Shown here piece by piece: positions 52,497-61,757 of a stretch of DNA of 64,000 nucleotides. Source of the DNA: Curtobacterium sp. MCBA15_001 (lineage in GTDB: Bacteria; Actinomycetota; Actinomycetes; Actinomycetales; Microbacteriaceae). How positions within the stretch are numbered: the first letter of the stretch is position 1; every line of letters starts with the position of its first letter. The stretch covers positions 228,420 through 292,419 of the forward strand of contig NZ_MJGI01000025.1 in NCBI RefSeq assembly GCF_001864835.1, read 5' to 3'. Position numbers and translations under genes: made by a program. Below the pieces are notes generated by a model. The model was not told where the DNA came from. It searched no databases and saw nothing but the letters and a program-made list of their open reading frames with translations.

Positions 52497-53401
52497 CGCC
52501 CGGTTCCGTGGACACGGCACTGACGGGAGGCCCCACCCCGTTCGGTGTACGGCTCGCCGCCGCCATCGGGTCGCGTTCGGCACTCTGCGTCGGGATCGAC
52601 CCCCACGTCGCCACCCTGGCGGCGTGGGGGCTCGGCCGCGACGAAGCGGGTCTGACGGCGTTCGGCCGCGTCCTGGTGGACGCGGCCGCGGGCCGCGCCG
52701 CCGTCGTGAAGCCGCAGGTCGCCTTCTTCGAGGCGGCTGGGGTGGCCGGCTACCGTGCGCTCGACGCGACGATCCGTCGGGCGCGCGATGCGGGCCTCCT
52801 GGTCGTCGCGGACGTCAAGCGCGGCGACATCGGGACGACCGGTGACGACTACGCGACCGCGTGGCTGGACCGGGACGGGCCGTTCGCGGCCGATGCGATG
52901 ACCGTGTCGCCGTACCTCGGCTACGGGTCGCTGCGGGGGACGCTCGACGTCGCCCGGGCGAACGATGCCGGCGTGTTCGTCCTCGCCGCGACGAGCAACC
53001 CCGAGGCCCGGGTGCTGCAGACGGCGGTGCTCGCCGAGGGGCCGCGCGCGGGGCGGACCGTGGCGGCCGGTATCGTTCTGGACGTGGCAGACGACAACCC
53101 GGGCGTGGACGCGACGACCATCGGGGACGTCGGGCTCGTGCTCGGCGCCACCCTCGACCTGACGGACTTCGGCATCACCGAGGACGAGATCGGCTCGTCG
53201 CCGGTGCTCGCACCCGGGTTCGGGGCGCAGGGTGCCCGGATCGAGGACCTGCGCGCGCTGTACGGCTCGCGCGCCGAGCAGGTGCTCGTGAGCGAGTCCC
53301 GTGGGCTGCTCGGCGACGGTCCCGACGGTGTGGCGGCGCTCGTCGCCGACCGCGCCGACCGCATCCGTGCCGCACTGGCGACCACCGGGTCCGCGGCATG
53401 A
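52493..53401 (+). CDS. pyrF: Orotidine 5'-phosphate decarboxylase (type 2)
   Basis: PyrF makes UMP. The 302-residue protein is the long type 2 form found in mycobacteria and related groups, with [12 protein letters not shown], the catalytic [16 protein letters not shown] loop (Lys/Asp), [11 protein letters not shown] and [14 protein letters not shown] 52493 overlaps the carB stop, and the stop overlaps the fused gmk gene by four bases. pyrD and pyrE are not in this operon. Confidence 0.96.
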   Translation: MTPGSVDTALTGGPTPFGVRLAAAIGSRSALCVGIDPHVATLAAWGLGRDEAGLTAFGRVLVDAAAGRAAVVKPQVAFFEAAGVAGYRALDATIRRARDAGLLVVADVKRGDIGTTGDDYATAWLDRDGPFAADAMTVSPYLGYGSLRGTLDVARANDAGVFVLAATSNPEARVLQTAVLAEGPRAGRTVAAGIVLDVADDNPGVDATTIGDVGLVLGATLDLTDFGITEDEIGSSPVLAPGFGAQGARIEDLRALYGSRAEQVLVSESRGLLGDGPDGVAALVADRADRIRAALATTGSAA

Positions 53402-54309
53402 GCGACCGCGCCGACCTGCCCGCCCATCGCAACCCGCCCGAGGTCGACCGGGCCGCCGCGGCACGGGCTGCCGTGGCCGCGCGACGCGCCCGGGCAGCCG
53501 TGAAGGCCGCGGTCGCCTCGGGGGAGCGCTCGGCGCTCGACGTCGCGCGGACGGCCTGGGCCGACGCGGAGGCCCCCGCCGAGAAGTCCCTGCGGGTCCG
53601 CGACCTGTTGACCAGCCTGAACGGCATCGGCCCCGCACGCGCGGAGTCAATCATGGGGACCCTGCGCATCGCGCCGTCCAAGCGGCTCGGCGGCCTGGGT
53701 TCGCGGCAGCGCGGTGCCCTGTCGGACTGGCTCGTCACCCGGGGACGCAAGCGGGGGACGTCGAAGCTCGTGGTGCTCGCCGGTCCCACCGCCGTCGGCA
53801 AGGGGACCGTCAGCGCGTACATCCGCGAGCAGTACCCGGACGTCAACCTCAGCGTCTCCGCCACGACCCGGAAGCCCCGTCCGGGCGAGGTCGACGGCGT
53901 GCACTACTTCTTCGTCGACGACGACGAGTTCGACCGCATGGTCCGCGACCGCGAACTGCTCGAGTGGGCCACCGTCCACAACTCCTACCGGTACGGCACG
54001 CCGCGGCCGCCGATCGACCGCGCGCTCGACGCCGGCGACAAGGTGATGCTCGAGATCGACCTGCAGGGCGCACGCCAGGTCCGGGACGCCATGCCCGAGG
54101 CCGTCCTGGTGTTCCTGCTGCCGCCCACGTGGGACGAGCTGGTCCGTCGGCTCATCGGCCGCGGCACCGAGTCCGCCGCGGAACAGGCCCGTCGACTCGA
54201 GACCGCGAAGGTGGAGCTGGCCGCGCAGGACGAGTTCGACGTGCGCATCGTGAACTCCGATGTCGGCACCGCGGCACAGGAAGTCGTAGACTTGTTCACT
54301 GCGCCCTAG
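53398..54309 (+). CDS. gmk: Fusion of actinobacterial integration host factor and guanylate kinase
   Basis: The 303-residue protein joins two proteins that are separate neighbours in mycobacteria (mihF and gmk). Residues ~15-110 match the actinobacterial integration host factor: a long Ala/Arg helix, then [20 protein letters not shown] and [15 protein letters not shown] [17 protein letters not shown], a DNA-binding helix-turn region. Guanylate kinase starts near residue 122 with P-loop [10 protein letters not shown] (129-138), followed by [19 protein letters not shown] and [10 protein letters not shown]. No stop or start signal separates the halves. It converts GMP to GDP and probably also binds DNA. 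ATG 53398 overlaps pyrF. Confidence 0.92.
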   Translation: MSDRADLPAHRNPPEVDRAAAARAAVAARRARAAVKAAVASGERSALDVARTAWADAEAPAEKSLRVRDLLTSLNGIGPARAESIMGTLRIAPSKRLGGLGSRQRGALSDWLVTRGRKRGTSKLVVLAGPTAVGKGTVSAYIREQYPDVNLSVSATTRKPRPGEVDGVHYFFVDDDEFDRMVRDRELLEWATVHNSYRYGTPRPPIDRALDAGDKVMLEIDLQGARQVRDAMPEAVLVFLLPPTWDELVRRLIGRGTESAAEQARRLETAKVELAAQDEFDVRIVNSDVGTAAQEVVDLFTAP

Positions 54310-54364
54310 CCGGGGGCGCCCGTGCTCACCGGGCACACACCATCTTCTGTCGACTGGAGACACC

Positions 54365-54631
54365 ATGGCCAACCCCCAGGGCATCATCGACCCGCCCATC
54401 GACGACCTGCTGTCCAAGGTGGAGTCGAAGTACGCGCTCGTCATCTTCGCGTCCAAGCGCGCCCGCCAGATCAACGACTACTACGCCGACCTGCACGAGG
54501 GCTCGCTCTTCGACAACGTCGGACCGCTCGTCGACTCGACGATCGACGACAAGCCGCTGTCGGTGGCCCTCCACGAGATCAACGAGGACAAGCTCACCGT
54601 CACCAAGCAGCAGCCGCAGCCCACCGTCTGA
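54365..54631 (+). CDS. rpoZ: RNA polymerase omega subunit
   Basis: Omega aids assembly of RNA polymerase. The 88-residue protein has the family core [27 protein letters not shown] in two helices and a C-terminal part [16 protein letters not shown] 54365 follows gactggaga. The stop is five bases from the metK start, leaving no room for coaBC (dfp), which usually follows rpoZ in actinobacteria. Confidence 0.94.
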   Translation: MANPQGIIDPPIDDLLSKVESKYALVIFASKRARQINDYYADLHEGSLFDNVGPLVDSTIDDKPLSVALHEINEDKLTVTKQQPQPTV

Positions 54632-54636
54632 GCCCG

Positions 54637-55851
54637 GTGACGTCCAGCACCCTGCGCCTGTTCACGTCCGAGTCGGTGACGGAAGGCCACCCCGACAAGA
54701 TCTGCGACCAGATCTCGGACACCATCCTCGACGCGCTGCTGGCCGTCGACCCGCACGCCCGTGTCGCCGTCGAGACGATGGTGACCACCGGGCTGGTGCA
54801 CGTCGCGGGCGAGGTCACGACCTCGGGCTACGTCGAGATCCCCAAGCTCGTCCGTGACGTCATCACGGGCATCGGGTACAACTCGTCCGAGGTCAGCTTC
54901 GACGGCGCCACGTGCGGCGTCGAGGTCTCGATCGGCGCGCAGTCGCCGGACATCGCGCAGGGCGTCGACGAGTCGCTCGACTCCCGCTCCGGTGCCGGAG
55001 TCGACCCGCTCGACCGCCAGGGCGCCGGTGACCAGGGCATCATGTTCGGGTTCGCCACGAACGAGACCCCCGAGTACATGCCGGTGGCGATCTGGCTCGC
55101 GCACCGCCTGGCCGAGCGCCTGGCAGCCGTGCGCAAGTCGGGCGAGCTGTCCTTCCTGCGCCCGGACGGCAAGACCCAGGTCACGGTCGGGTACGACGGC
55201 GTCGTGCCGAAGACCGTCGAGACCGTCGTCGTGTCGACGCAGCACTCCCCGAAGGTGACGCTGGACGAGCTCACCGCGGCGATCACCGAGCACGTCATCC
55301 GCCCGGTCCTCGACCTGGTCGACCTCGACGCCTCGCACGTGGACGTCATCGTGAACCCGACCGGTCGGTTCGAGATCGGCGGACCGCAGGGCGACGCCGG
55401 ACTCACCGGACGCAAGGTCATCGTCGACACCTACGGCGGGGCCTCCCGTCACGGTGGTGGCGCGTTCAGCGGCAAGGACCCGTCCAAGGTCGACCGTTCC
55501 GCCGCGTACGCGCTGCGCTGGGTCGCGAAGAACGCCGTCGCCGCCGGGCTGGCCGACCGCCTCGAGGTCCAGGTCGCGTACGCGATCGGCCGCGCGAAGC
55601 CGGTCGGGCTGTACGTCGAGTCCTTCGGGACCGGCCACGTCGACGACGCCACGATCGAAGCCGCCATCACGGCGGTGTTCGACCTGCGTCCCGCCGCGAT
55701 CATCCGCGACCTCGACCTGCTCGTGCCCCGGTACGCCCAGACCGCGACGTACGGCCACTTCGGCCGCGAGCTGCCCGGGTTCACCTGGGAGCAGCTCGAC
55801 CGCGTCGAGGAACTCCGCCAGGCCGCAGGACTCGTCGCCGCTGCCGTCTGA
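54637..55851 (+). CDS. metK: S-adenosylmethionine synthetase
   Basis: MetK makes S-adenosylmethionine from methionine and ATP. The 404-residue protein has [32 protein letters not shown], the P-loop-like [19 protein letters not shown] and [14 protein letters not shown] 54637 is the start, five bases after rpoZ. No SAM riboswitch is possible in this gap. A basic-looking spacer of nine bases leads to priA. Confidence 0.97.
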   Translation: MTSSTLRLFTSESVTEGHPDKICDQISDTILDALLAVDPHARVAVETMVTTGLVHVAGEVTTSGYVEIPKLVRDVITGIGYNSSEVSFDGATCGVEVSIGAQSPDIAQGVDESLDSRSGAGVDPLDRQGAGDQGIMFGFATNETPEYMPVAIWLAHRLAERLAAVRKSGELSFLRPDGKTQVTVGYDGVVPKTVETVVVSTQHSPKVTLDELTAAITEHVIRPVLDLVDLDASHVDVIVNPTGRFEIGGPQGDAGLTGRKVIVDTYGGASRHGGGAFSGKDPSKVDRSAAYALRWVAKNAVAAGLADRLEVQVAYAIGRAKPVGLYVESFGTGHVDDATIEAAITAVFDLRPAAIIRDLDLLVPRYAQTATYGHFGRELPGFTWEQLDRVEELRQAAGLVAAAV

Positions 55852-55860
55852 GGCAGCCGC

Positions 55861-57855
55861 GTGACCACCGTCGCGCGCGTCGTCCTCGACTCGCCGCTCC
55901 CGCAGCTCGACCGGTTGTTCGACTACCGGGTGCCGGCCGAGCTCGAGGACGACTGCGTTCCGGGCGTCCGGGTCAAGGTCCCCTTGCGGACCGGGGCCCG
56001 GATGTCCGACGCCTACGTGATCGAGGTCGTGTCCGAGGGGGACTGGCCCGGCGAACTCAGCGCGATCGAGACGCTCGTCAGCCCGGTGCCGGTCCTGGCG
56101 CCGGAGATCTGGAAGCTCGCCCGTGCCGTCGCCGACCGAGCCGCGGGTGTGGCGTCCGACGTGCTGCGCCTGGCCGTGCCGACCCGCCAGGTCCGGGTCG
56201 AGAAGGCCTGGCTCGCACGCGACCCCGCCCACGTCCCCGACCCGGTGGACGCCCCGGCCGTGACCGGGTACGCCCCCGGGGTCGTCGAGGACACCCTGGC
56301 CGCGAACGGTCGCGCCGCGGTGTCCGCGATCCCGCATCCGGTGCAGCTCGAGGTCGAGGGCGGCGACCCGGTGTGGGTGCCCGGGTGGGCGGCGACCCTC
56401 GCCCAGGCAGCGGCTCGCACGGTGGCGGGGGAGCGCTCCGCGGTGCTGGCGGTCCCCGACTTCCGCGACCTCACAGACCTCGAGCGGGCGCTGCACGCGC
56501 TGCTGCCCTCGGACCGGGTCGTCCGGTTCGACGCCAAGCAGACCAACGGCCAACGGGCGAAGGCGTTGCTGCGCGCACGGACCCACGCGGTCGTCGCGAT
56601 CGGCAACCGCACCGCGATGTACGCCCCCGCGGACGACCTCGGCCTGATCGCGATGTGGGATGACGGCGACGCGTCCTTCATCGAACCGCGCGCCCCGTAC
56701 GTGCACACCCGGGACGTCGCCCTGGTCCGTGCGGCGCAGTCCGGGGCCGCGCTGCTGTTCCTGGCGCACGCGCGCAGCACCGACGTCCAGCGGCTCGTCG
56801 AGCTGCACTGGCTCGACGACGTGACCCCGCTCCGCGCCGCCGTCCCCAAGGTCATCCCGACGCTGCAGCAGGTCTCCGCGGAGGGCTTCGCCGCCCAGGC
56901 GCGGATCCCGAGCAGCGCCTGGCGTGCCGCCCGCGAGGCCAGCCGGACCGGCCCCGTCCTGGTCCAGGTCGCCAACCCCGGGTTCGGCACCGGGCTGGTC
57001 TGCGCCGACTGCGGCGAGCGTGCGCACTGCCGCGTGTGCGGTGGGCCGCTCGGCAGCCCGACCCACGGCGCCGTGCCGCAGTGCCGGTTCTGCGGCGCGC
57101 TGGCGGTCGGGTACCGCTGCCCGACCTGCGGTGGCGGCAAGGTCAAACCGGTCGGGCAGGGGGCACAGCGGACCGCGGACGAACTGGGGCGGGCGTTCCC
57201 GGGGACGCAGATCATCGTCGCGGACGGGTCCCGCCCGGTGGACGAGGTCCCGACGAAGCCGGTCGTCGTGGTCGCCACCCGCGGCGCCGAGCCCTCGACG
57301 CCGGGCGGCTACGCCTGCGTCCTGCTGCTCGACGGCGAACGGATGCTCGCGCGGGAAGGGCTCCGGGTGCAGGAGGAAGTGCTGCGCTTCTGGACGAACG
57401 CGGCGGCCAAGGGCGCTCCGGGAGCGGAGACGTACCTGGTCGGCATCGGTGGCCGACTCGCCACGGCGATGGCGCTCTGGAAGCTCGACGTCCCCGCGCA
57501 CGACGAACTCGCCGACCGACGTGAGCTGTTGTTCCCGCCAGCGGTCCGTGTCGCGACGCTGACCGGCACGGAGCAGGCGGTCACCGCGGCGGTCGAGGCA
57601 CTCGGCGAGGCGCTGGTCGGGCCGGTGCTCGGACCGGTCCCGGTCGAGGACCCGGTGTCGGGCTCGACCGCTGGCACGGTGCGGGCGATCGTGCGCTTCC
57701 CGTACGCCCACGGGGCCGAGGTGACAGCGACCCTCAAGGCCGAGGTGATCCGTCGGTCCTCGACCAGACGCGTGCTGCCCGGGGGCAACCGGCGTCGTGC
57801 CGCACCGACGCTCCGGGTCCGGCTCGACGACGCCGAGCCGTTCTCCGAGGTCTGA
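55861..57855 (+). CDS. priA: Primosomal protein N' (PriA), helicase motifs lost
   Basis: PriA restarts stalled replication forks. The 664-residue protein keeps the N-terminal 3'-DNA-end-binding domain (ARVVLDSPLPQLDRLFDYRVP, GVRVKVPL) and the cysteine-rich zinc part (CADCGERAHCRVCGG, CRFCG, CPTCGGG). The helicase ATPase motifs are missing: no GxGKT is found around the matching region, and the DEEH box reads WDDGD. This loss is known for actinobacterial PriA, so it probably acts as a structural loader. GTG 55861 follows metK closely. It is the last gene of the long pyr-gmk-metK series. Confidence 0.92.
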   Translation: MTTVARVVLDSPLPQLDRLFDYRVPAELEDDCVPGVRVKVPLRTGARMSDAYVIEVVSEGDWPGELSAIETLVSPVPVLAPEIWKLARAVADRAAGVASDVLRLAVPTRQVRVEKAWLARDPAHVPDPVDAPAVTGYAPGVVEDTLAANGRAAVSAIPHPVQLEVEGGDPVWVPGWAATLAQAAARTVAGERSAVLAVPDFRDLTDLERALHALLPSDRVVRFDAKQTNGQRAKALLRARTHAVVAIGNRTAMYAPADDLGLIAMWDDGDASFIEPRAPYVHTRDVALVRAAQSGAALLFLAHARSTDVQRLVELHWLDDVTPLRAAVPKVIPTLQQVSAEGFAAQARIPSSAWRAAREASRTGPVLVQVANPGFGTGLVCADCGERAHCRVCGGPLGSPTHGAVPQCRFCGALAVGYRCPTCGGGKVKPVGQGAQRTADELGRAFPGTQIIVADGSRPVDEVPTKPVVVVATRGAEPSTPGGYACVLLLDGERMLAREGLRVQEEVLRFWTNAAAKGAPGAETYLVGIGGRLATAMALWKLDVPAHDELADRRELLFPPAVRVATLTGTEQAVTAAVEALGEALVGPVLGPVPVEDPVSGSTAGTVRAIVRFPYAHGAEVTATLKAEVIRRSSTRRVLPGGNRRRAAPTLRVRLDDAEPFSEV

Positions 57856-57901
57856 CCCTGACTGCGCTACGGTGACCACGGGCGGAGTCGATGGGGGACT
57901 G

Positions 57902-60900
57902 ATGGGGACGGCATCGGGTGGGGTCGCGACCGCAGCGGGTCTGCGCTTCCAGTACTTGGCCGCACTCGACGCGGTGCTCGACGCCCTCGACACGACGACG
58001 GACTTCCTGTTCGACTCGGAGTCCGAGGCGGATGACGTCGTGGACTTCGCCATCCGCGATCCGGACGGCAACCACTTGCTCGTCGTTCAGGCAAAGGCAG
58101 CGGTCGACGGCGCGGACGGAGCCACGGTCGGTGTGGCCGAGTTGTTGGAGATCGCCGCTCGTCTCGTGGCGATCGATTCCGAGCGGTACCGCGTCGTCAC
58201 CAACCGAAGGCTGGGGCCGTCCTGCGGTCCTCTGGTGGCGCTGTTCGATGGCTCTCGGGAGCCGATGTCGGCCGTCGATCTCGTCGGGAAGCTGCCCCAC
58301 GGATCCGCTGCTTCGGTTGTGCGGATCCTGCGTGGCCTGGGTCCGGATGCACGAGCGCGCCTGCGTCGCGTGGAAGTGGTGGAGCACATCGGACCCGACG
58401 CTCTCGGGGAACCCGTCATCGCTCGTCGAGTAGCGGCGATGCGCCGCAACAATGCATCGGCGGTCGGCGTGCAGGCCTCGACAGTTCTGACGAAGTACCT
58501 CGTGACCGAGATGTTGCGCCTCTCAGCCCGTCGAGAAGACCGGTCGATGTCACGCGACCAGGTGACGCGTCTGGTGATGCTGGAGGACACAGTCCTCGCG
58601 TCAGTGCTCGGACGGCATGAGCGAGGAAAGCCGATCGGATCGCCGCCCCCGGTTCCGACGATCACCCGGACGGCGCTGCAGCAGGCGGTCGAGGCTCATC
58701 TCACATGGCCGCCGGTCGAGCGTGCCACGCGGCGATTGGTCATCACCGGGCTCTCCGGGATCGGCAAGAGCGCGCTCGCTCGCGCATACGAGGCCGCGAA
58801 CGCGGGACGCTACGACGTACGGCTCTGGATCGACGCAACCTCGCCGGCCACGATCGAAGCTGATGTCCGCGGGTTCCTCGGCGACGCGCTCGGAGACCGT
58901 GATCCTGCGGCCGCGTTCCGGAGTGTCGTGGAGCAGTCAACGGCTTCCTGGCTGGTCGTGTTCGACGGGGCGACCGGGCGGGAGGCGCTGGCCCAGTGGG
59001 TTCCGGACTCCGCCCTGATGGATGCCATCGCGACCTCCGTGGACTCGACGAGGTGGAGTCGTTGGCACCCGGTCGGCGCCACCGAGATGGATGACGACGA
59101 GGCCACCGATCTGCTGCTCGACCGTTTGGCGATGCGTGACCTCGACGAGCGCTCGAAGGAGTCTGCCGAGCGGCTCGTGCGACACCTCGGCCGCTGGCCG
59201 TTGGCGATCGAGCTCGGCGCGGCCCACCTGGCTCGCTCGGGGCACGGTCTTGATGGTTCCGTCGGCTATCTGGATCGTCTCCGCGAGCGCATCATCGATG
59301 ACCGCGCACTGGTCCCGCCTGACTACGCGAGCCACCCGAGTCTCCTGGCTGCCGTGCGCATCGCCCTGGAGGAACTCGAACGGTCCCAGGACGCGAACCT
59401 CCCGCTGACCGGACGTGCGCTCCTCGAAGCCGCGACGTTCTTCCCGGAGAGCGTGTCGATGCGTCTCGTCGCAACCACCGCGGCGACATCCCGAGCGTCG
59501 CTGACGGTACCGGAGACGCCGGACCCGATCGACGTCGACGATGCGTGCGTACCGCTCCACGCGACCGCACTGGCTCGGCGGTCGACATCGTCCGGAGCGC
59601 TCGCTGACCGTCTGCACACGAACGAAGTGGTGCTCTACCTGGTCCGGATGCAGCTCGACCAGCGCTCCTTCGAGCGCCTCGCCGTCGCGGCGCAGATCGT
59701 GGTCGACGACTTCGTCCGGTCGCACAGCGAACGCGAACAGTACGCGGCCGTTCGCGCCGCGCTGCCGGCAGTGATGGTCGCGATCGACCGCTGCTCGGAG
59801 GCAGCGCTGCTCATCGATCGGGGTCTCCTCACCATCGGGAACATCGCTGAGTTCTTCTCGGTCGCGGGCGAGTTCCGCGCAGCCGGAGCGTACTTCGCGA
59901 TGGAACTCGCCACGCTGGATCGCAACGCGATCGATGCACCCTCACTCCGCGCGAAGATCCAGGTGAAGCGCTGCGTCGTCCTCCTGCATCTCGGAGTGGA
60001 CACCGATGACCAGATCGCGGTCGTCGACGATGCTGTCGAGCAGGTCGAGCGGGCTCGTTCGCTGCTCGAGGGAGCCGAACTCCAGCAGCTGACGTTCCAG
60101 CTCCGACAAGTGATCGATGCGATCTCCATGAGCAGCTCGTCGCCGACCGCCGCGACCGTCGGACGTTGGCGGGCGGCGCTCGTCCGGTGGTCCGGCACGG
60201 CAACTCCCGATCACCACGGCCAGGCAGAGATCGAGGGTCACCTGCGCCGCGGCGACGGTTCTGCGGCCCTGACGATCATCGAAGAACGACTGCGGTCCGC
60301 TCCTCCTGCATACATCGCCGTCCAGCTCCGAGCCGGTCGGGGAGAGGCGTTGGCACTCCTCGGGAGGTGGATCGAGGCTCGCGATGCGATCGTCGGCGCG
60401 ATCGTGTCTGCTGTGGAATCGGGCCTCGGGGCTGGCACGCTCGTCTCAACGGGCATCACGATCCTGCAGCTGGCCACCACCGCGACGCTCACAGGAGGCG
60501 AACCCGAGGCCCGCGCCGCGGCGCAGAGCCTGGCGAGGGAGATCGACGGTGTCGGTGTGGAGCTCCCGCAAGATGCCGCCAGACTCGTGCTGTACCGGAC
60601 AGCGCTCGCTGCTGATCGCGGAGCTGTCGGGCGAGTGTCGGCTGCCCTCGAAGCCGTCGACCGTTCCGCGCTCGTCCCGACCGGGCTCGTGCGTGACGTG
60701 CGTTTCGACCACTGGACGATCGCAACGGTCGGCCGGCTCATCGACGCACGTTCGGCTTGTGGTGGTGCCCCGGCCTTCCTGGTGGACGCGGTGCGAGGCG
60801 TGCACGACCACGAACTGTGGATCGGGGCGCGGGGGACGACCGCTGACGAGGTCGGACGTGCGACCGAACTGACGAAGGCGTCGGCGTCATGGCGAGTGGG

Positions 60901-61144
60901 AGCGGACGGGGTCGACATCGTCCTCGACGACGGCCTGCGCCGTGCGCTGCTCCGGCTCCCCCTCGCTTCTGCGGGTTGGTTCTCAGGACCGGATCTGCCG
61001 GTCGTCGAGTCCGTCGCTCAGCTGGGTTCCTTCCTGACGGAGCGCCCAACGACGTGCACCGTACTCGTGTTCTCTGACCTCGACCGAGGGACCGTCATGC
61101 GGATGCCCCTTGCAGCAGGCCACACTGCAGCACAGCCCCTGTGA
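57902..61144 (+). CDS. Avs-like antiviral STAND NTPase with N-terminal Cap4/DUF4297-type nuclease domain
   Basis: The 1080-residue protein has three parts. Residues ~1-220 look like a PD-(D/E)XK nuclease of the DUF4297/Cap4 kind: GGVATAAGLRFQYLAAL, then Glu40/Glu42, Asp44-Asp45, Asp48 and the QAK motif (Gln63, Lys65). Residues ~270-460 are a STAND NTPase: Walker A GLSGIGKSALA (283-293), Walker B-like WLVVFDGA (350-357) and the GxP motif GRWPLAIELGAAHL (from 430). Residues ~480-1080 are mainly helical, TPR-like, as in sensor regions. In Avs systems such proteins recognise phage proteins and cut DNA. A/T-ending codons are more common than in neighbours, suggesting transfer. ATG 57902 follows ggggg; GTG 57872 is in frame too. 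Catalysis and sensing are inferred. Confidence 0.75.
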   Translation: MGTASGGVATAAGLRFQYLAALDAVLDALDTTTDFLFDSESEADDVVDFAIRDPDGNHLLVVQAKAAVDGADGATVGVAELLEIAARLVAIDSERYRVVTNRRLGPSCGPLVALFDGSREPMSAVDLVGKLPHGSAASVVRILRGLGPDARARLRRVEVVEHIGPDALGEPVIARRVAAMRRNNASAVGVQASTVLTKYLVTEMLRLSARREDRSMSRDQVTRLVMLEDTVLASVLGRHERGKPIGSPPPVPTITRTALQQAVEAHLTWPPVERATRRLVITGLSGIGKSALARAYEAANAGRYDVRLWIDATSPATIEADVRGFLGDALGDRDPAAAFRSVVEQSTASWLVVFDGATGREALAQWVPDSALMDAIATSVDSTRWSRWHPVGATEMDDDEATDLLLDRLAMRDLDERSKESAERLVRHLGRWPLAIELGAAHLARSGHGLDGSVGYLDRLRERIIDDRALVPPDYASHPSLLAAVRIALEELERSQDANLPLTGRALLEAATFFPESVSMRLVATTAATSRASLTVPETPDPIDVDDACVPLHATALARRSTSSGALADRLHTNEVVLYLVRMQLDQRSFERLAVAAQIVVDDFVRSHSEREQYAAVRAALPAVMVAIDRCSEAALLIDRGLLTIGNIAEFFSVAGEFRAAGAYFAMELATLDRNAIDAPSLRAKIQVKRCVVLLHLGVDTDDQIAVVDDAVEQVERARSLLEGAELQQLTFQLRQVIDAISMSSSSPTAATVGRWRAALVRWSGTATPDHHGQAEIEGHLRRGDGSAALTIIEERLRSAPPAYIAVQLRAGRGEALALLGRWIEARDAIVGAIVSAVESGLGAGTLVSTGITILQLATTATLTGGEPEARAAAQSLAREIDGVGVELPQDAARLVLYRTALAADRGAVGRVSAALEAVDRSALVPTGLVRDVRFDHWTIATVGRLIDARSACGGAPAFLVDAVRGVHDHELWIGARGTTADEVGRATELTKASASWRVGADGVDIVLDDGLRRALLRLPLASAGWFSGPDLPVVESVAQLGSFLTERPTTCTVLVFSDLDRGTVMRMPLAAGHTAAQPL

Positions 61145-61170
61145 GACTCGCTCGTCATCGCGCGGTCTCG

Positions 61171-61196
61171 GCCGGCGCCCGGCTGCCGCCGCCGGC
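61171..61196. terminator. Weak hairpin between convergent genes
   Basis: A 7-bp stem (gccggcg / cgccggc) with a 12-base loop lies between the STAND gene and the convergent DUF4383 gene. The region is very GC-rich, so chance pairing is likely. Confidence 0.3.
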
Positions 61197-61204
61197 GCGC
61201 CCGC

Positions 61205-61654
61205 TCAGGCCCGGCGCGCCCCGACCCGGGGCAGGAACACGCCCAGCGCGACCATGCCGCCCGACAGCAACAGGTGCAGCCAGTTGTCGGCGGTGTTGAG
61301 CGGCACGAAGTTCGCGCCCGAGTCGTGCCCGGCGGTGAAGAGCCCGTAGACGAAGAGCACCAGGTAGACGATCCCGCCGATCACCAGGTACATCCGCGAT
61401 CCGGTCGACCGCGAGGCCGCGACCAGCCCGACCACGCCGAACAACAGGTGGACGACGTTGTGCAGCACGGAGACCTGGAACAGCCCGAGCAGCATGGCCA
61501 TCGACCCGTGCCCGGCTCCGGCGAGCGACCCGGTGGTCAGCCCGGGGACGAACCCCGCGATGCCGACGAGCAGGAACACGATGCCGACGACGAGCGTGGC
61601 CTTCTGGATGGAGGAACCGGCGAACCGGGTGGTGGAGGTGAGGACGTCTGCCAT
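61205..61654 (-). CDS. DUF4383 four-helix membrane protein
   Basis: The 149-residue protein has four membrane helices and the DUF4383 pattern: [17 protein letters not shown] in the second helix and [17 protein letters not shown] before the last. Function is unknown; the family is common in actinobacteria and often stress-linked in reports. ATG 61654 is chosen, with TACGTT seven bases upstream on the minus strand. It is divergent from tdh and convergent with the STAND gene. Confidence 0.85.
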   Translation of the reverse strand: MADVLTSTTRFAGSSIQKATLVVGIVFLLVGIAGFVPGLTTGSLAGAGHGSMAMLLGLFQVSVLHNVVHLLFGVVGLVAASRSTGSRMYLVIGGIVYLVLFVYGLFTAGHDSGANFVPLNTADNWLHLLLSGGMVALGVFLPRVGARRA

Positions 61655-61661
61655 GCATGCG

Positions 61662-61667
61662 AACGTA
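61662..61667 (-). promoter_or_regulatory. Probable -10 box of the DUF4383 gene
   Basis: TACGTT on the minus strand ends seven bases before ATG 61654, without a Shine-Dalgarno. Confidence 0.4.
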
Positions 61668-61757
61668 CCCATGCGTCCGGGCACCCGTTCCGATGTGGAA
61701 GGGTGGGGGTGGGCGGTCACGAGTCGCCCACCAGCAGACCCACGACGAGGTGGACGC

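Noticed and set aside
48681..52583. 1300-residue open frame on the minus strand across carB
   Set aside because: It is the antisense shadow of carA/carB/pyrF; composition is Asp/Arg/Val-rich with no domain, as expected for the opposite strand of high-GC genes.
54632..54636. Possible SAM riboswitch before metK
   Set aside because: Only five bases separate rpoZ and metK, so no riboswitch fits.
54481..58071. 1196-residue minus-strand open frame across metK and priA
   Set aside because: Shadow of rpoZ, metK and priA with no recognisable motif or start signal.
57902..61144. STAND gene read as a transcriptional activator (AfsR/SARP or LuxR type)
   Set aside because: No DNA-binding winged helix or LuxR helix-turn-helix was seen at either end; the N terminus fits a nuclease pattern better.
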